A stretch of 32,518 nt of DNA from Bacteroidia bacterium (GTDB taxonomy: Bacteria; Bacteroidota; Bacteroidia; 2-12-FULL-35-15). The stretch lies in assembly GCA_016786925.1 (NCBI GenBank), contig JAEUTU010000090.1, forward strand, positions 1 through 32,518, given 5' to 3'. Position 1 is the first letter of the stretch. Each line of letters starts with the position of its first letter. The notes under the pieces are model-generated. The model made no database searches. It was not told where the DNA came from and saw only the letters and a list, made by a program, of their open reading frames with translations. This document shows positions 17,866 to 27,225 of this stretch, piece by piece. The position numbers and the translations under genes are program-made.

Positions 17866-17896
17866 CTTCGCGTCTCTGCGTCTCTGCGGTGAAAAA
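17866..17896 (-). repeat. Right inverted repeat of the GxxExxY cassette
   Basis: Read on the minus strand it is TTTTT, CACCGCAGAGACGCAG, AGACGCGAAG, matching the left repeat at 17344-17372 with a few substitutions. It also shows an internal 8-bp direct repeat (GCGTCTCT, twice). It ends exactly where the trmD stop codon begins (17897-17899). Confidence 0.7.
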
Positions 17897-18571
17897 TTAC
17901 TTCAGTAGATCAGGTCTTCTTTGTTTGGTGCGCTCCAAACTTTGTTCATGTCTCCAGTTGTCTATCTTTTCTGTATGACCTGAAAGTAATATTTCAGGCA
18001 CTTTCCATCCATTGTAGTCGGCAGGACGCGTATAAACAGGAGGTGCTAATAAATTATCCTGAAATGAATCGGTCAGTGCCGATGTTTCATCGGAAATAGC
18101 TCCCGGAATGATACGGATCACACTGTCGCAAATAACAGCTGCTGCCAATTCTCCTCCCGACAAAACATAATCTCCGATAGAGATCTCTTTTGTAATAAAA
18201 TGATCGCGTACCCGCTGATCCACACCCTTGTAGTGACCACATAAGATCATAATATTGTTAAGTGTAGAAAGTTGATTGCTGATCTTTTGATTCAATGTTT
18301 CACCATCGGGTGATGTGTAAATGATCTCATCGTATTGGCGTTCGGCCTTTAGCGCGTTGATGCAATTAGCAATAGGTTCAATTCCCATTACCATTCCGGC
18401 TCCTCCACCAAAAGCATAGTCGTCCACACTCTTATGTTTGTCAGTAGAATAATCTCTCAGGTTGATCAAGTTCACTTCCACCAAGCCTTTGTCGATAGCT
18501 CGTTTAAGAATGCTATGCTGAAAAGGACTTTCTAACAATTGTGGTAAAACGGTAATGATATCGATACGCAT
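17897..18571 (-). CDS. trmD: tRNA (guanine-N1)-methyltransferase TrmD
   Basis: 224 aa, the usual length. TrmD makes m1G37 in tRNAs to prevent frameshifting and belongs to the knotted SPOUT class. Landmarks are [12 protein letters not shown] at the start, [18 protein letters not shown], the knot segment [22 protein letters not shown] and the C-terminal [21 protein letters not shown]. The frame is open upstream to 18754, but those 61 codons have no TrmD homology and contain intergenic repeat sequence, so the ATG at 18569-18571 is the start. Confidence 0.96.
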   Translation of the reverse strand: MRIDIITVLPQLLESPFQHSILKRAIDKGLVEVNLINLRDYSTDKHKSVDDYAFGGGAGMVMGIEPIANCINALKAERQYDEIIYTSPDGETLNQKISNQLSTLNNIMILCGHYKGVDQRVRDHFITKEISIGDYVLSGGELAAAVICDSVIRIIPGAISDETSALTDSFQDNLLAPPVYTRPADYNGWKVPEILLSGHTEKIDNWRHEQSLERTKQRRPDLLK

Positions 18572-18641
18572 GCTGCAAAGGTAAGGGAAAATTTGAAATT
18601 TGATGATTAGTAAGAACACAGAGATTCTGAATGAATTCAGC

Positions 18642-18674
18642 ATTCGTATATTCGTATGAATTCGTATTCGTAGA
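18642..18674. repeat. ATTCGTAT-rich repeat upstream of bioA
   Basis: ATTCGTATATTCGTAT, then GAATTCGTATTCGTAG. It is nearly the same as 20037-20068 on the far side of bioA, in the same orientation. It lies in the 140-bp gap between the divergent trmD and bioA starts, about 40 bp before bioA. Confidence 0.75.
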
Positions 18675-18711
18675 TACGATATTGATAGAAAATTCAGATA
18701 TTTACAATCGC

Positions 18712-19995
18712 ATGAGCTTAGAAGAAAGAGATAAAAAAGTGATCTGGCATCCATTTACGCAGATCAAAACAGCTCCCTTGCCAATACCGATTGTGCGTGG
18801 AGAAGGCGCTTATTTGTTCGATAATAAGGGAAACCGATACATTGATGGGATGGCTAGCTGGTGGGTGAATGTACACGGGCATGCGCATCCTTATTTGGCA
18901 AAGAAGATCTCTGAACAATTGTTTACATTGGAGCATGCTATTTTCTCGGGCTTTACACATGAGCCGGCAATTGAATTAGCTGAGCGATTATTAAAGCGAT
19001 TACCGGGTAATTTATCCCGGATCTTTTATTCTGATAATGGCTCTACTGCAGTGGAAGTAGCACTGAAAATGGCTTTTCAATATTGGAGCAATAAAGAACA
19101 AGTAAGAACAAAAGTGATAGCGTTTGAAAATGCTTATCATGGTGATACCTTTGGAGGAATGAGTGTAGGGGCAAGAAATGCTTTCAATATGCCTTTTTCT
19201 AAATTGTTGTTTGATGTCATTCATATTCCTGTTCCTGTTAAAGGAAAAGAAGATGAGACGAAACAAGCTTTGAAAAAAGCACTTTCAGAGAATGAGGTTT
19301 CTGCTTTTATTTTTGAACCATTGGTGCAAGGTGCAGGTGGAATGGTGATTTATGCTGCTACAGTCTTAGATGAAATGATCGCAATGTGCCGTGAAAAAAA
19401 TGTGATCACCATTGCAGATGAAGTGATGACAGGCTTTGGAAGAACGGGAAAATTCTTTGCATCTGATCATTTAAAACAAAAAGCGGATATTGTTTGTTTG
19501 AGTAAAGGTTTGACGGGTGGTGTAATGCCTTTGGGAGTTACAGCTTGTGCGGAGTTCATCTATGATGCTTTTATAAGCGATGATAAAATGAAAACCTTTT
19601 TTCATGGTCATTCTTATACAGCAAATACAACTGCCTGTTCAGCTGCATTAGCAAGTTTAGATCTGTTTGATCTACCGGAAGCACAAGCGAATATCGATCG
19701 TATAACAAAGAAGCATGAACAGTTCTTACAAAAAATAAAAGGACATGCTGCACTGATCGATGTGCGTCAGTTGGGAACGATCATCGCATTTGAGGTCAAG
19801 AACGAGGAGCAGACCAATTACTTGAATTCATTGTCGGAGCGGATCTCTTCCTTTTTTATTTCAAAAGGAATTATCTTACGTCCACTCGGAAATATAGTGT
19901 ATGTATTGCCTCCTTATTGCATTAAGGACGAGGATTTAGATTATATTTATAATGCAATCGAGATGTTTTTTGAACAGTTGGCGAATCGTGAATAG
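18712..19995 (+). CDS. bioA: Adenosylmethionine-8-amino-7-oxononanoate aminotransferase
   Basis: 427 aa, a PLP fold-type I class III aminotransferase of biotin synthesis that converts 7-keto-8-aminopelargonate to 7,8-diaminopelargonate with SAM as amino donor. BioA-specific features are WHPFTQ near residue 12, [16 protein letters not shown] at 45-60 and [13 protein letters not shown] at 141-153. The PLP pocket shows Asp236 ([13 protein letters not shown]) and the Schiff-base Lys265 (LSKGLTGG). The ATG at 18712 opens [15 protein letters not shown]; the longer in-frame start at 18631 would translate the ATTCGTAT repeat and is rejected. No other bio genes are in the window. Confidence 0.95.
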   Translation: MSLEERDKKVIWHPFTQIKTAPLPIPIVRGEGAYLFDNKGNRYIDGMASWWVNVHGHAHPYLAKKISEQLFTLEHAIFSGFTHEPAIELAERLLKRLPGNLSRIFYSDNGSTAVEVALKMAFQYWSNKEQVRTKVIAFENAYHGDTFGGMSVGARNAFNMPFSKLLFDVIHIPVPVKGKEDETKQALKKALSENEVSAFIFEPLVQGAGGMVIYAATVLDEMIAMCREKNVITIADEVMTGFGRTGKFFASDHLKQKADIVCLSKGLTGGVMPLGVTACAEFIYDAFISDDKMKTFFHGHSYTANTTACSAALASLDLFDLPEAQANIDRITKKHEQFLQKIKGHAALIDVRQLGTIIAFEVKNEEQTNYLNSLSERISSFFISKGIILRPLGNIVYVLPPYCIKDEDLDYIYNAIEMFFEQLANRE

Positions 19996-20005
19996 AAGCT
20001 ATTGT

Positions 20006-20068
20006 AATTCGTAAATTCATATTCGTAGATAAAGTAATTCGTATATTCGTATAGATTCGTATTCGTAG
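20006..20068. repeat. ATTCGTAT-rich repeats downstream of bioA
   Basis: Two copies: a shorter, degenerate one at 20006-20028 and a good one at 20037-20068 (ATTCGTATATTCGTATAG, then ATTCGTATTCGTAG). Both have the orientation of the copy at 18642-18674. The array fills most of the 78-bp gap between bioA and the transporter gene at 20074. Confidence 0.75.
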
Positions 20069-20073
20069 TTGTT

Positions 20074-20781
20074 ATGTTTAAATCAAAAAGAGAGTTTGTA
20101 TTCATCATATTAGCCGGGATCTTTATTACCAATGCTATTGTGGCTGAGTTGATAGGAGGGAAGCTCATACAGATAGGTCCTTTTGTGATGAGTATTGGTA
20201 TCATTCCATGGCCGGTCGTTTTTCTGACTACCGATTTGATCAACGAATACTATGGTAGATCCGGAGTAAAAAAACTATCCTTGATCACTGCTAGTTTGAT
20301 CGCTTATGCTTTTGTGATCCTGTTTTTTGCAATGGTCGTTCCTGCTGCTCAAGGTATATCTGCTGTTACTGACGAACAATTTACAGCTGTATTCGGACAA
20401 AGTATGTGGATCATTGTTGCCAGCATCATTGCCTTTTTGTTATCACAGTTGATCGATGTCTCTATATTTTGGTTGCTTCGTGATAAAACAGGCGGGAAAA
20501 TGATCTGGTTAAGAAGCACGGGCTCAACTATTATTTCTCAATTGATAGACACGTTCGTTGTTTTAGGAATTGCTTTCTGGCTGCCGGGGAAAATGAATAC
20601 GGCTACCTTCATCAATGCCGCACTTACGGGTTATACCTTTAAGCTGATCATCGCTATTGCTCTTACTCCTTTGATCTATGCCGGACATGCAGCCATCGAT
20701 AAATATTTTGGTGATGAACAGGCACAAGCTGTTTTAAAGCATGCAGCAGAGGAATCGCTTCATCATAAAGTGGAGGAATAG
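20074..20781 (+). CDS. yhhQ: Queuosine precursor transporter (YhhQ/VUT family)
   Basis: 235 aa with about six membrane helices. Family marks are TNAIVAELIGGKL near residue 20, the FLTTDLINEYYG motif near residue 50, the SQLIDVSIFW segment and the later STIISQLIDTFVV repeat of the same motif. Members import preQ0/preQ1 for queuosine in tRNA. The C-terminus is a short soluble tail (EESLHHKVEE). The gene is followed after 20 bp by the cytochrome gene, so co-transcription is possible, although a promoter-like element lies in that gap. Confidence 0.88.
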   Translation: MFKSKREFVFIILAGIFITNAIVAELIGGKLIQIGPFVMSIGIIPWPVVFLTTDLINEYYGRSGVKKLSLITASLIAYAFVILFFAMVVPAAQGISAVTDEQFTAVFGQSMWIIVASIIAFLLSQLIDVSIFWLLRDKTGGKMIWLRSTGSTIISQLIDTFVVLGIAFWLPGKMNTATFINAALTGYTFKLIIAIALTPLIYAGHAAIDKYFGDEQAQAVLKHAAEESLHHKVEE

Positions 20782-20784
20782 TCT

Positions 20785-20792
20785 TATTTTTG
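20785..20792 (+). promoter_or_regulatory. TAnnTTTG element before the cytochrome gene
   Basis: TATTTTTG fits the Bacteroidota -7 consensus exactly and lies 9 bp before the ATG at 20802. No good -33 TTTG is visible, and the leader would be nearly absent, so it is tentative. It also contains the TTG that could be mistaken for the start codon. Confidence 0.25.
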
Positions 20793-20801
20793 TTCAAACA
20801 A

Positions 20802-22829
20802 ATGCCTTTTAAACTCCGCAATATTATCTCTGTTTCTTTTTTTGTAGCTGTATTGCTACTAATGAGCTATTGCGGAAATGATGAGCATACATCCTCTAAC
20901 AGCCCGACTGATACCTTGGCGAATACCTATCTCAATCATTCGGATACAGCCAAGTATGTGGGTATGGACCAATGTAAACTGTGTCACCAGGATATTTACA
21001 ATTCTTTTATTGAAACAGGAATGGGGAAGAGTTTTGATGTAGCCTCTAAAAAGAAAAGTTCCGCAAAATTTGATAAACATACGGTGATCTATGATAAATT
21101 TTCCGATTTCTATTATCAGCCTTTTTGGAAGAATGATAGCATGATGATCATGGAATTCAGGCTCGAAGGAAAAGATACTGTTTACAAGCGAATTGAAAAG
21201 GTGGATTACATTATTGGTTCCGGACAGCATACCAATTCACACATGCAAAGTGTGAACGGGTATTTCAATCAAATGCCGATGACCTATTACACACAACAAG
21301 GCAAATGGGATCTTCCACCGGGATTTGAAAATGGTTTTAATACACGATTTTCCAGAAAGATCGGTTTGGAGTGTATGAGTTGTCATAACTCATTGCCTAA
21401 TTTTGTGGAAGGTTCTGAAAATAAATATTCATCTGTACCCAATGGAATTACCTGCGAGCGTTGTCATGGTCCGGGTAGTATCCACATCCAACAGCGTTCT
21501 ACCGGATCAAAAGTAGATACCGCCAAATACATCGATTATTCAATTGTGAATCCGGGTAAATTACCTGTTGATTTGCAATTTGATGTTTGTCAGCGTTGCC
21601 ATTTGCAAGGCAATGCGGTATTGAAACCCGGCAAGTCATTCTACGATTTCCGTCCGGGTATGAAATTGTCGGATTACATGACTACTTTTCTTCCTCGCTA
21701 TGAAGGTGCGGATGATGAATTTATTATGGCTTCACATGCCGATCGTTTGAAGCAAAGTAAATGCTTTATCAGTAGTTTTAAAGAGGAAACCGACAAAACA
21801 TCTTTGCGTCCCTACAAAAATGCACTGACCTGTGTTACTTGCCACAATCCGCATGTGAGTGTGAAAGCTACCGAGACGAATGTTTTCAATAATGCTTGCA
21901 ACAAATGTCATGGTGGTAAGGATCAGATCGTTTGTTCTGAGAAAAAAGAAGTGTTGTTAAAGAAAGAAAATAATTGTGTTTCCTGTCACATGCCTCGTTC
22001 CGGTTCTATTGATATTCCGCATGTAACCGTTCACGATCATTATATCCGCAAGCCGGTGAAGAAAGAGGAGATCGCGAAAGTGAAAAAGTTCATAGGCTTG
22101 TATGCTGTGAATGAAAAGAATCCTGATAACATCACAAAAGCAAAAGCGTATCTGCAGCAGTACGATAAATTTGAATACAAGGTGGAGTATCTCGATTCAG
22201 CCATGAAGTATCTGCAGGAAAAGGATCTTACTTCAATTGAGAAAAATTTTGATCTATTGGTTCATATCTATTTTACTAAACAAAATTTTTCGAAAGTGAT
22301 CGAACTGAGTTCTAAAATAGGGAAGGAGAAACTGCTTAATACCGTATTAGTAAAAAGATCATGGGATAATCAGCACGCCTGGACATTGTATCGTATCGGA
22401 GAGTCGTATTATAAGAATGGTGATATCAACAATGCATATAGTTATTTTAAAAAGGCAACCGAACTAGCGCCATTTAATCCCGAGTTCAATAATAAACTAG
22501 GTGTTAGCTTATTGGCACAGAATAAAGTCAAAGAGGCGATCTCCATTTTTGAATCTACTTTAGCTGAGAATCCTAAATTTGTTCCTGCTATCAGCAATTT
22601 GGGTTATGCTTCATTGGTTTCGGGGAATGTGTTAAAAGCTGAACAACTGTATAATAAAGGTTTGTCTTTGGATCCAGATTATGAAATGTTATTAATGAAT
22701 GTGGCAGGTTTGTATATTTACAAAAAGGATCTGAAGCAAGCGGAACTCTATTTGAAAAAGGTGATCAAGAAATATCCGGAGAACCAACAGGCAAAAGATG
22801 TATTAAAGCAATTGAAAGTTCAAAAATAA
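20802..22829 (+). CDS. Seven-haem cytochrome c lipoprotein with C-terminal TPRs
   Basis: 675 aa. A hydrophobic leader ends in a lipobox-like LMSYC with Cys24, so it is probably a lipoprotein. Seven CxxCH haem-binding motifs follow: CKLCH (58-62), CMSCH, CERCH, CQRCH, CVTCH, CNKCH and CVSCH. The second half (about residues 490-675) holds tetratricopeptide repeats (for example ALYRIGESYYKNGDINNAYSYFKKA). The haem part resembles the cytochrome c554/multihaem group, including the YIIGSGQHTNSHM and SCHNSLPNF segments. An electron-transfer or surface-assembly role is inferred. The ATG at 20802 is preferred over a TTG at 20790. Its stop overlaps the mltG start by one base. Confidence 0.88.
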   Translation: MPFKLRNIISVSFFVAVLLLMSYCGNDEHTSSNSPTDTLANTYLNHSDTAKYVGMDQCKLCHQDIYNSFIETGMGKSFDVASKKKSSAKFDKHTVIYDKFSDFYYQPFWKNDSMMIMEFRLEGKDTVYKRIEKVDYIIGSGQHTNSHMQSVNGYFNQMPMTYYTQQGKWDLPPGFENGFNTRFSRKIGLECMSCHNSLPNFVEGSENKYSSVPNGITCERCHGPGSIHIQQRSTGSKVDTAKYIDYSIVNPGKLPVDLQFDVCQRCHLQGNAVLKPGKSFYDFRPGMKLSDYMTTFLPRYEGADDEFIMASHADRLKQSKCFISSFKEETDKTSLRPYKNALTCVTCHNPHVSVKATETNVFNNACNKCHGGKDQIVCSEKKEVLLKKENNCVSCHMPRSGSIDIPHVTVHDHYIRKPVKKEEIAKVKKFIGLYAVNEKNPDNITKAKAYLQQYDKFEYKVEYLDSAMKYLQEKDLTSIEKNFDLLVHIYFTKQNFSKVIELSSKIGKEKLLNTVLVKRSWDNQHAWTLYRIGESYYKNGDINNAYSYFKKATELAPFNPEFNNKLGVSLLAQNKVKEAISIFESTLAENPKFVPAISNLGYASLVSGNVLKAEQLYNKGLSLDPDYEMLLMNVAGLYIYKKDLKQAELYLKKVIKKYPENQQAKDVLKQLKVQK

Positions 22830-23884
22830 TGGCAAAAGGGAAAAGTAGTTTTTTTAGAAAAGTTGTTATATCTATCATTGTTGCTGTGACACTGATCGGT
22901 GGAGTAGGAGGCTATTTAGCATATAAGACCATTTACCAGTCGAATGTGAATTTAGGTGATAAAAAGTCACAGATCATTTACATCCCTACAGGCTCTTCGT
23001 TTGAAGATGTGGTGAGGATCTTATCTGAAAGTAATATCCTGGAAAATCGTTCAACTTTTGAATGGCTTTCAGAGAAAAAGAACTATAAGAATGCGATCAA
23101 GCCAGGTAAATATAGGATCCTGGCAAAAATGAATAACAATGCCTTGATCAATTTGTTGAGAGCTGGTATTCAGGAGCCGGTTGAGATCAATTTTAATGGA
23201 TTAAAAACAACTGATCAACTTATTTCAAGGGTGAGTAAGCGCATAGAAGCGGATTCTCTGGATCTTTATTATGCTTTTAATGATAATGGATTTTTGAATA
23301 AATATGGTTTTGATGTAAGAACCATTCAAGCCTTGTTCATTCCTAATACCTACGAATTTTACTGGAATACTTCTGTTGAACAATTCTTTGATCGAATGGC
23401 AGAAGAGTATAAAAAATACTGGACTGCTGAACGTAAAAAGAAAGCAGCCGGAATGAATTTTTCGCAAACAGAAGTGGCAGTGTTGGCTTCTATTGTTCAA
23501 GCAGAGCAATGCTGCGATCAGGAAGAGCAGAAAGTAATTGCTGGTTTGTATCTCAATCGCTTAGAAAAAGATATGCTCTTACAATCCGATCCAACTGTCA
23601 TATTTGCTATTGGCGATTTTTCGATCCAACGTGTTTCTTTTGAACAGTTACGTTACAATTCACCTTTTAATACATACTTACATAAAGGGTTGCCACCGGC
23701 TCCAATAGGTTTTGTTCAGACAGGTGCTATGGATGCTGTGCTTGATCATGATAAGAACGAGTACATTTATATGTGCGCCAAAGAGGACTTTTCAGGTAAG
23801 CATAATTTTGCAAAAACCTATGAGCAACATCAAGTATATGCTAAATTATACCGGGAGGCATTGAATGCCCGAAACATCCATTAA
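22829..23884 (+). CDS. mltG: Endolytic transglycosylase MltG
   Basis: 351 aa with one N-terminal membrane helix (about residues 11-33) and a periplasmic YceG/MltG domain. A LysM-like region (YIPTGSSFEDVVRIL, PGKYRI) precedes the catalytic part. The catalytic Glu is Glu226 in LASIVQAEQ, followed by the conserved AGLYLNRLEKDMLLQSDPTVIFA, YNSPFNTY, GLPPAPIG and HNFAKTY. MltG cuts nascent peptidoglycan strands and may set glycan length. It is coupled to the cytochrome gene by a one-base ATG/TAA overlap, and its 3' end overlaps the convergent ligase-like gene by 4 bp. Confidence 0.95.
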   Translation: MAKGKSSFFRKVVISIIVAVTLIGGVGGYLAYKTIYQSNVNLGDKKSQIIYIPTGSSFEDVVRILSESNILENRSTFEWLSEKKNYKNAIKPGKYRILAKMNNNALINLLRAGIQEPVEINFNGLKTTDQLISRVSKRIEADSLDLYYAFNDNGFLNKYGFDVRTIQALFIPNTYEFYWNTSVEQFFDRMAEEYKKYWTAERKKKAAGMNFSQTEVAVLASIVQAEQCCDQEEQKVIAGLYLNRLEKDMLLQSDPTVIFAIGDFSIQRVSFEQLRYNSPFNTYLHKGLPPAPIGFVQTGAMDAVLDHDKNEYIYMCAKEDFSGKHNFAKTYEQHQVYAKLYREALNARNIH

Positions 23885-25104
23885 TTACTTAGTTTTTTGT
23901 TGCTGTTGAGGATCAATAAGCTAAAGAAAACAAAGGCGTACACCCCCATTTGACGCTCCAGAATAGATTCCGTAAGCATAACTAGTACAAAGGTCCATGC
24001 TGAAATGGTTAAGTATAAATTACCTTTTGCTTTTCTAAATACCCTATACAAGCTATAAATAAAAAGACATAGGATCACAATCCCATAGCTGATGCCAAGA
24101 GTAAAGAATTGATTGTGGGAATTGAACTTTCCTTTTTCTGTGATAGATGTGTTTTTTGATAAATAACAGTCATCCAATAACAATTGTGTGTTTTTCGTAA
24201 AACAACCGGTCCAAAAATGTTGAATGAATAGTTCAATGTTACATGAAAGGATAGTTTGGCGCTGACTGATGGTGTTATTCTCTGAGCCTGTATCAATTAA
24301 AACATCTTCCACCTCAGTCATTCTGTTTTTTAGAGATGGAGTACTTATGGAAAGAATGAATGCACCAATGATAATAGAAATGGCAATGATACTGAATTGC
24401 CGGATCGATCTTTTCTTTTTGTAAACGATCCATATCGATCCTATGATCACTATAAAGAATGGTGTCTTCGTAGCTAAAAGAATCAGATTGAATAGGAGAA
24501 TGCAGATCAAAAATACATTCACATAAAAGTTCCAGCCTTGTTTTTTGAACAACTCGATCAATAACCAAAAAATTCCCAATACAGCGAATAGTCCAAAGTA
24601 GGTTGGATGCAGTTTGGTGTATTCTTCAAACTGTTGACGGATAAGGAATGCACCGTTTTCGAAGAGATGAGGGCCTATTTTATCAATATTGACAAACAAC
24701 CTGACAATGCCTATAATCGAAATCACACTTATGGTATATGAGAAAATAGAAAATAGGATGCTTAGTTTAGGTGCTTTACTCATTGTGAAATAAAAAGCAA
24801 AAGCGATAGGTGCAAAAAGAAAGGGCAATTTCTTTAAAAATTCAATTTGCATTAAATGATCGTTAGTGTTTACCAGATACTCGATCATATAAGGAATAAA
24901 GGCAATGCTGAGTAGATAGCTGATGCCTACCGCTTTCCAGTTGATGTATTTATAAGATGCTGCGCCTGCTAATAAACTAATAACACAAAATACAATAAAA
25001 AGAATATTGGTAATGTTCAAAGGAAGTATTGGGAAAAGGAATAATGCCATGAGTAACCACTTCGTGGAGACAGCAATAATGTCTATTTTAAAGTAATTAC
25101 GCAT
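23881..25104 (-). CDS. O-antigen ligase/polymerase-like membrane protein
   Basis: 407 aa with about ten to twelve membrane helices and one large periplasmic loop (about residues 265-330) before the last helices. The loop contains ISQRQTIL, HFWTG and FNSHNQFF. The NSHNxF segment with an upstream R is the common mark of WaaL/Wzy-type O-antigen ligases and polymerases. It is the last gene of a minus-strand polysaccharide arm. Its start overlaps the stop of the GT4 gene by 8 bp. Ligase versus polymerase cannot be decided from sequence. Confidence 0.82.
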   Translation of the reverse strand: MRNYFKIDIIAVSTKWLLMALFLFPILPLNITNILFIVFCVISLLAGAASYKYINWKAVGISYLLSIAFIPYMIEYLVNTNDHLMQIEFLKKLPFLFAPIAFAFYFTMSKAPKLSILFSIFSYTISVISIIGIVRLFVNIDKIGPHLFENGAFLIRQQFEEYTKLHPTYFGLFAVLGIFWLLIELFKKQGWNFYVNVFLICILLFNLILLATKTPFFIVIIGSIWIVYKKKRSIRQFSIIAISIIIGAFILSISTPSLKNRMTEVEDVLIDTGSENNTISQRQTILSCNIELFIQHFWTGCFTKNTQLLLDDCYLSKNTSITEKGKFNSHNQFFTLGISYGIVILCLFIYSLYRVFRKAKGNLYLTISAWTFVLVMLTESILERQMGVYAFVFFSLLILNSNKKLSN

Positions 25105-26206
25105 TTTTAAATTCCTTAAACTTTGTTTCTATAAATCGTTTTACCTCTTCTTGAAATCGCTCTTTTCTGAATTGTTGAATGTTTTCTGAGAATGCTTTTG
25201 GATCAAAAATGATCCGGCCGGTCTCAAATTCTTTCAGCGCATTTTTGATCGACTCAACGGTTTGATCTTTAAAAAACAATCCTGTTCTATTGGTCACCGA
25301 TTCTTTGTAACCACCTAAATAAGGAACAATAACCGGTGTTCCACAGGCTTGTGCTTCCACAATGGTGATTCCAAAGTCTTCGTTGGCTGCAGCAACAAAT
25401 GCTTTGGCACCTTTGATCAACTGAGTCAGTTTATTGCTTTCGATATAGCCTAATAACTCTACATTTTCAGGGGCAATCCTTTTTAGTCGTTCTTTGTTTG
25501 GTCCGGCACCAGCAACCAATAATCTTAAATGCGGTAATTCCTTAAACGCTTTGATCAGCAGCTCGGTCTTTTTATAACTCACTAAACGGGATACCGTGAT
25601 GTAGTAATTAGATTTATGATGCTCCGGCTCAAATTTTTCAATATCAACGGGTGGGTAGATCACCGTTGCAGTTCTGTTATAATTTTGCTGTATTCTTGAT
25701 GCAACGTTTTGTGAGTTAGCAATAAAATGATCAACACGATACGTGCTTTCTTTGTCCCACTTTTTTAAACGTTCCAATAAGAATGAGAACAGTTTGCGGG
25801 TTAGCGGTTCCTTTACTTCATTCAAATAGTCTTGCTTCAGATCCCATGCATATCTTACCGGACTGTGGCAGTAGCAAATATGTAACTGGCTTTTATTCTT
25901 TTTTACTCCTTTGGCTACACAATAAGAGGAAGAAATAATGAGGTCGTATCCGCTCAAATCCAATTGTTCAATTGCTTTTGGAAACAAAGGGAACAAAAAG
26001 CGATAGAATTTTTTTGCAAATGGAATATGCTGAATGAATGTTCGTTTTGTTTGTTTGTTAGAAAGGTATTTGCTTCTTTTTTGATCATTGAAAAAATCAA
26101 ACAAGCAATACAGATCAGCATCAGGGTAGCATACAAGCAGTTCCTTTACTACTTTTTCTGCTCCTCCGATCTCATTGAACCAATCGTGTACAATAGCTAC
26201 TTTCAT
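25097..26206 (-). CDS. GT4 glycosyltransferase (WbaZ-like)
   Basis: 369 aa with the GT-B fold. The N-terminal domain opens MKVAIVHDWF with the GGAE loop (residues 14-17), typical of GT4. The donor-binding part has YYITVSRLVSYKKTELLI (about 201-218) and the E-x7-E element EDFGITIVEAQACGTP (E276, E284). HICYCHSPVRYAWD near residue 109 is seen in the WbaZ-like subgroup of mannosyltransferases, so a mannose donor is possible but not shown. The gene overlaps its upstream neighbour by 4 bp (ATGA) and its downstream neighbour by 8 bp, so the three form one operon. Confidence 0.9.
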   Translation of the reverse strand: MKVAIVHDWFNEIGGAEKVVKELLVCYPDADLYCLFDFFNDQKRSKYLSNKQTKRTFIQHIPFAKKFYRFLFPLFPKAIEQLDLSGYDLIISSSYCVAKGVKKNKSQLHICYCHSPVRYAWDLKQDYLNEVKEPLTRKLFSFLLERLKKWDKESTYRVDHFIANSQNVASRIQQNYNRTATVIYPPVDIEKFEPEHHKSNYYITVSRLVSYKKTELLIKAFKELPHLRLLVAGAGPNKERLKRIAPENVELLGYIESNKLTQLIKGAKAFVAAANEDFGITIVEAQACGTPVIVPYLGGYKESVTNRTGLFFKDQTVESIKNALKEFETGRIIFDPKAFSENIQQFRKERFQEEVKRFIETKFKEFKNA

Positions 26207-27225
26207 ATTTTCAATGCATCAATCTGTTTGACCATCTCTTGAGCGGATCTTTTAAAATTAAATCGCTCTTTTAATTGTTGCTGATCTTCAACGGAGATCT
26301 TGCTGTATTTTATTTTTTCTATGGCTTTCTCAAAACTTGTTTTATTCCCTTGTTCGAAGTAAATTGGTAATGTGCCAAATGATTCCTGAAATACCTCCAG
26401 GTTAGAAGCAATAACAGGTGTTCCTAGTATTAAACTTTCTAAAATGGGTATTCCAAAGCCTTCATATTCCGAAGGATATAACAAGGCCGAAGCATTCTTA
26501 AGTAATTCAAAATAAGCTTTATTGGATAAATATTCTTTTACTTGGATATTGGGGTTGCTTGTCAGATTGATATCGGCAAACACTTTCGAATTATTTTTGA
26601 TCATGACCAGTTTGTAGCCATTAGCGGAAATGATATCCATGTTTTTAATGATCCAACTTACATTCTTTCTCGGATCGTTTATGCTGGTAATGAGTAAATA
26701 GGGAGCATCCGTTTTTTTAATTTCCGGTGTTTTAATTTCCAATATCCCATTGGTAATTACTTTTATTCTTTCTCCACTGATCGTATAGTGCTTTTCAATT
26801 TCCTTTTTTGAGAACTGAGAAACGGTAAAGATCAATCTAGCACTTTTACAAATTCTAGGAATAAGGAATTGATACCATTTTTTAAAGTTGCTATTGAACC
26901 ATTTTTTGCTTTTTTGTTCAAAAGCAAGGTCGTGAACTATTATTATGTTGTTTGTTAGAAAGAGTGGAGCTGAATTACACAAATTGATCAAAATATGATC
27001 TTTTTTCCCTAGTAAGAATAGAGGTAGGGAAATTTGCTCCCACAAAACACCATTCAAAAAGCCAATTTTTTGATGCCTAAGCCAGGAATCATGGGCGATT
27101 TTTTTAGGGCTTAGCAATACGGCTTCCGGATATAAATTCATCAATTCATGAACAATACCGGAGGCAAAATACTGAACTCCTGATCGTTCCTGACTTAAGA
27201 ATCGGCCGTTTATGTATACTTTCAT
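26203..27225 (-). CDS. GT4 glycosyltransferase
   Basis: 340 aa, GT-B fold. It starts MKVYINGRFLSQERSGVQYFA, with the G-V-Q acceptor loop. The C-terminal donor domain has LLITSINDPRKN and EYEGFGIPILESLILGTP, the E-x7-E motif. The donor and linkage are unknown. The ATG at 27223-27225 is preferred over a TTG four codons upstream. This is the first gene of the minus-strand arm. It lies back to back with the export permease gene across a 157-bp gap that must hold promoters for both arms. Confidence 0.88.
   Translation of the reverse strand: MKVYINGRFLSQERSGVQYFASGIVHELMNLYPEAVLLSPKKIAHDSWLRHQKIGFLNGVLWEQISLPLFLLGKKDHILINLCNSAPLFLTNNIIIVHDLAFEQKSKKWFNSNFKKWYQFLIPRICKSARLIFTVSQFSKKEIEKHYTISGERIKVITNGILEIKTPEIKKTDAPYLLITSINDPRKNVSWIIKNMDIISANGYKLVMIKNNSKVFADINLTSNPNIQVKEYLSNKAYFELLKNASALLYPSEYEGFGIPILESLILGTPVIASNLEVFQESFGTLPIYFEQGNKTSFEKAIEKIKYSKISVEDQQQLKERFNFKRSAQEMVKQIDALKI

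Noticed and set aside
18631..18711. N-terminal extension of BioA
   Set aside because: It would translate the ATTCGTAT repeat and has no BioA similarity; the ATG at 18712 fits the family.
18572..18754. N-terminal extension of TrmD
   Set aside because: The 61 extra codons translate intergenic repeat and promoter sequence; the family starts at MRIDI.
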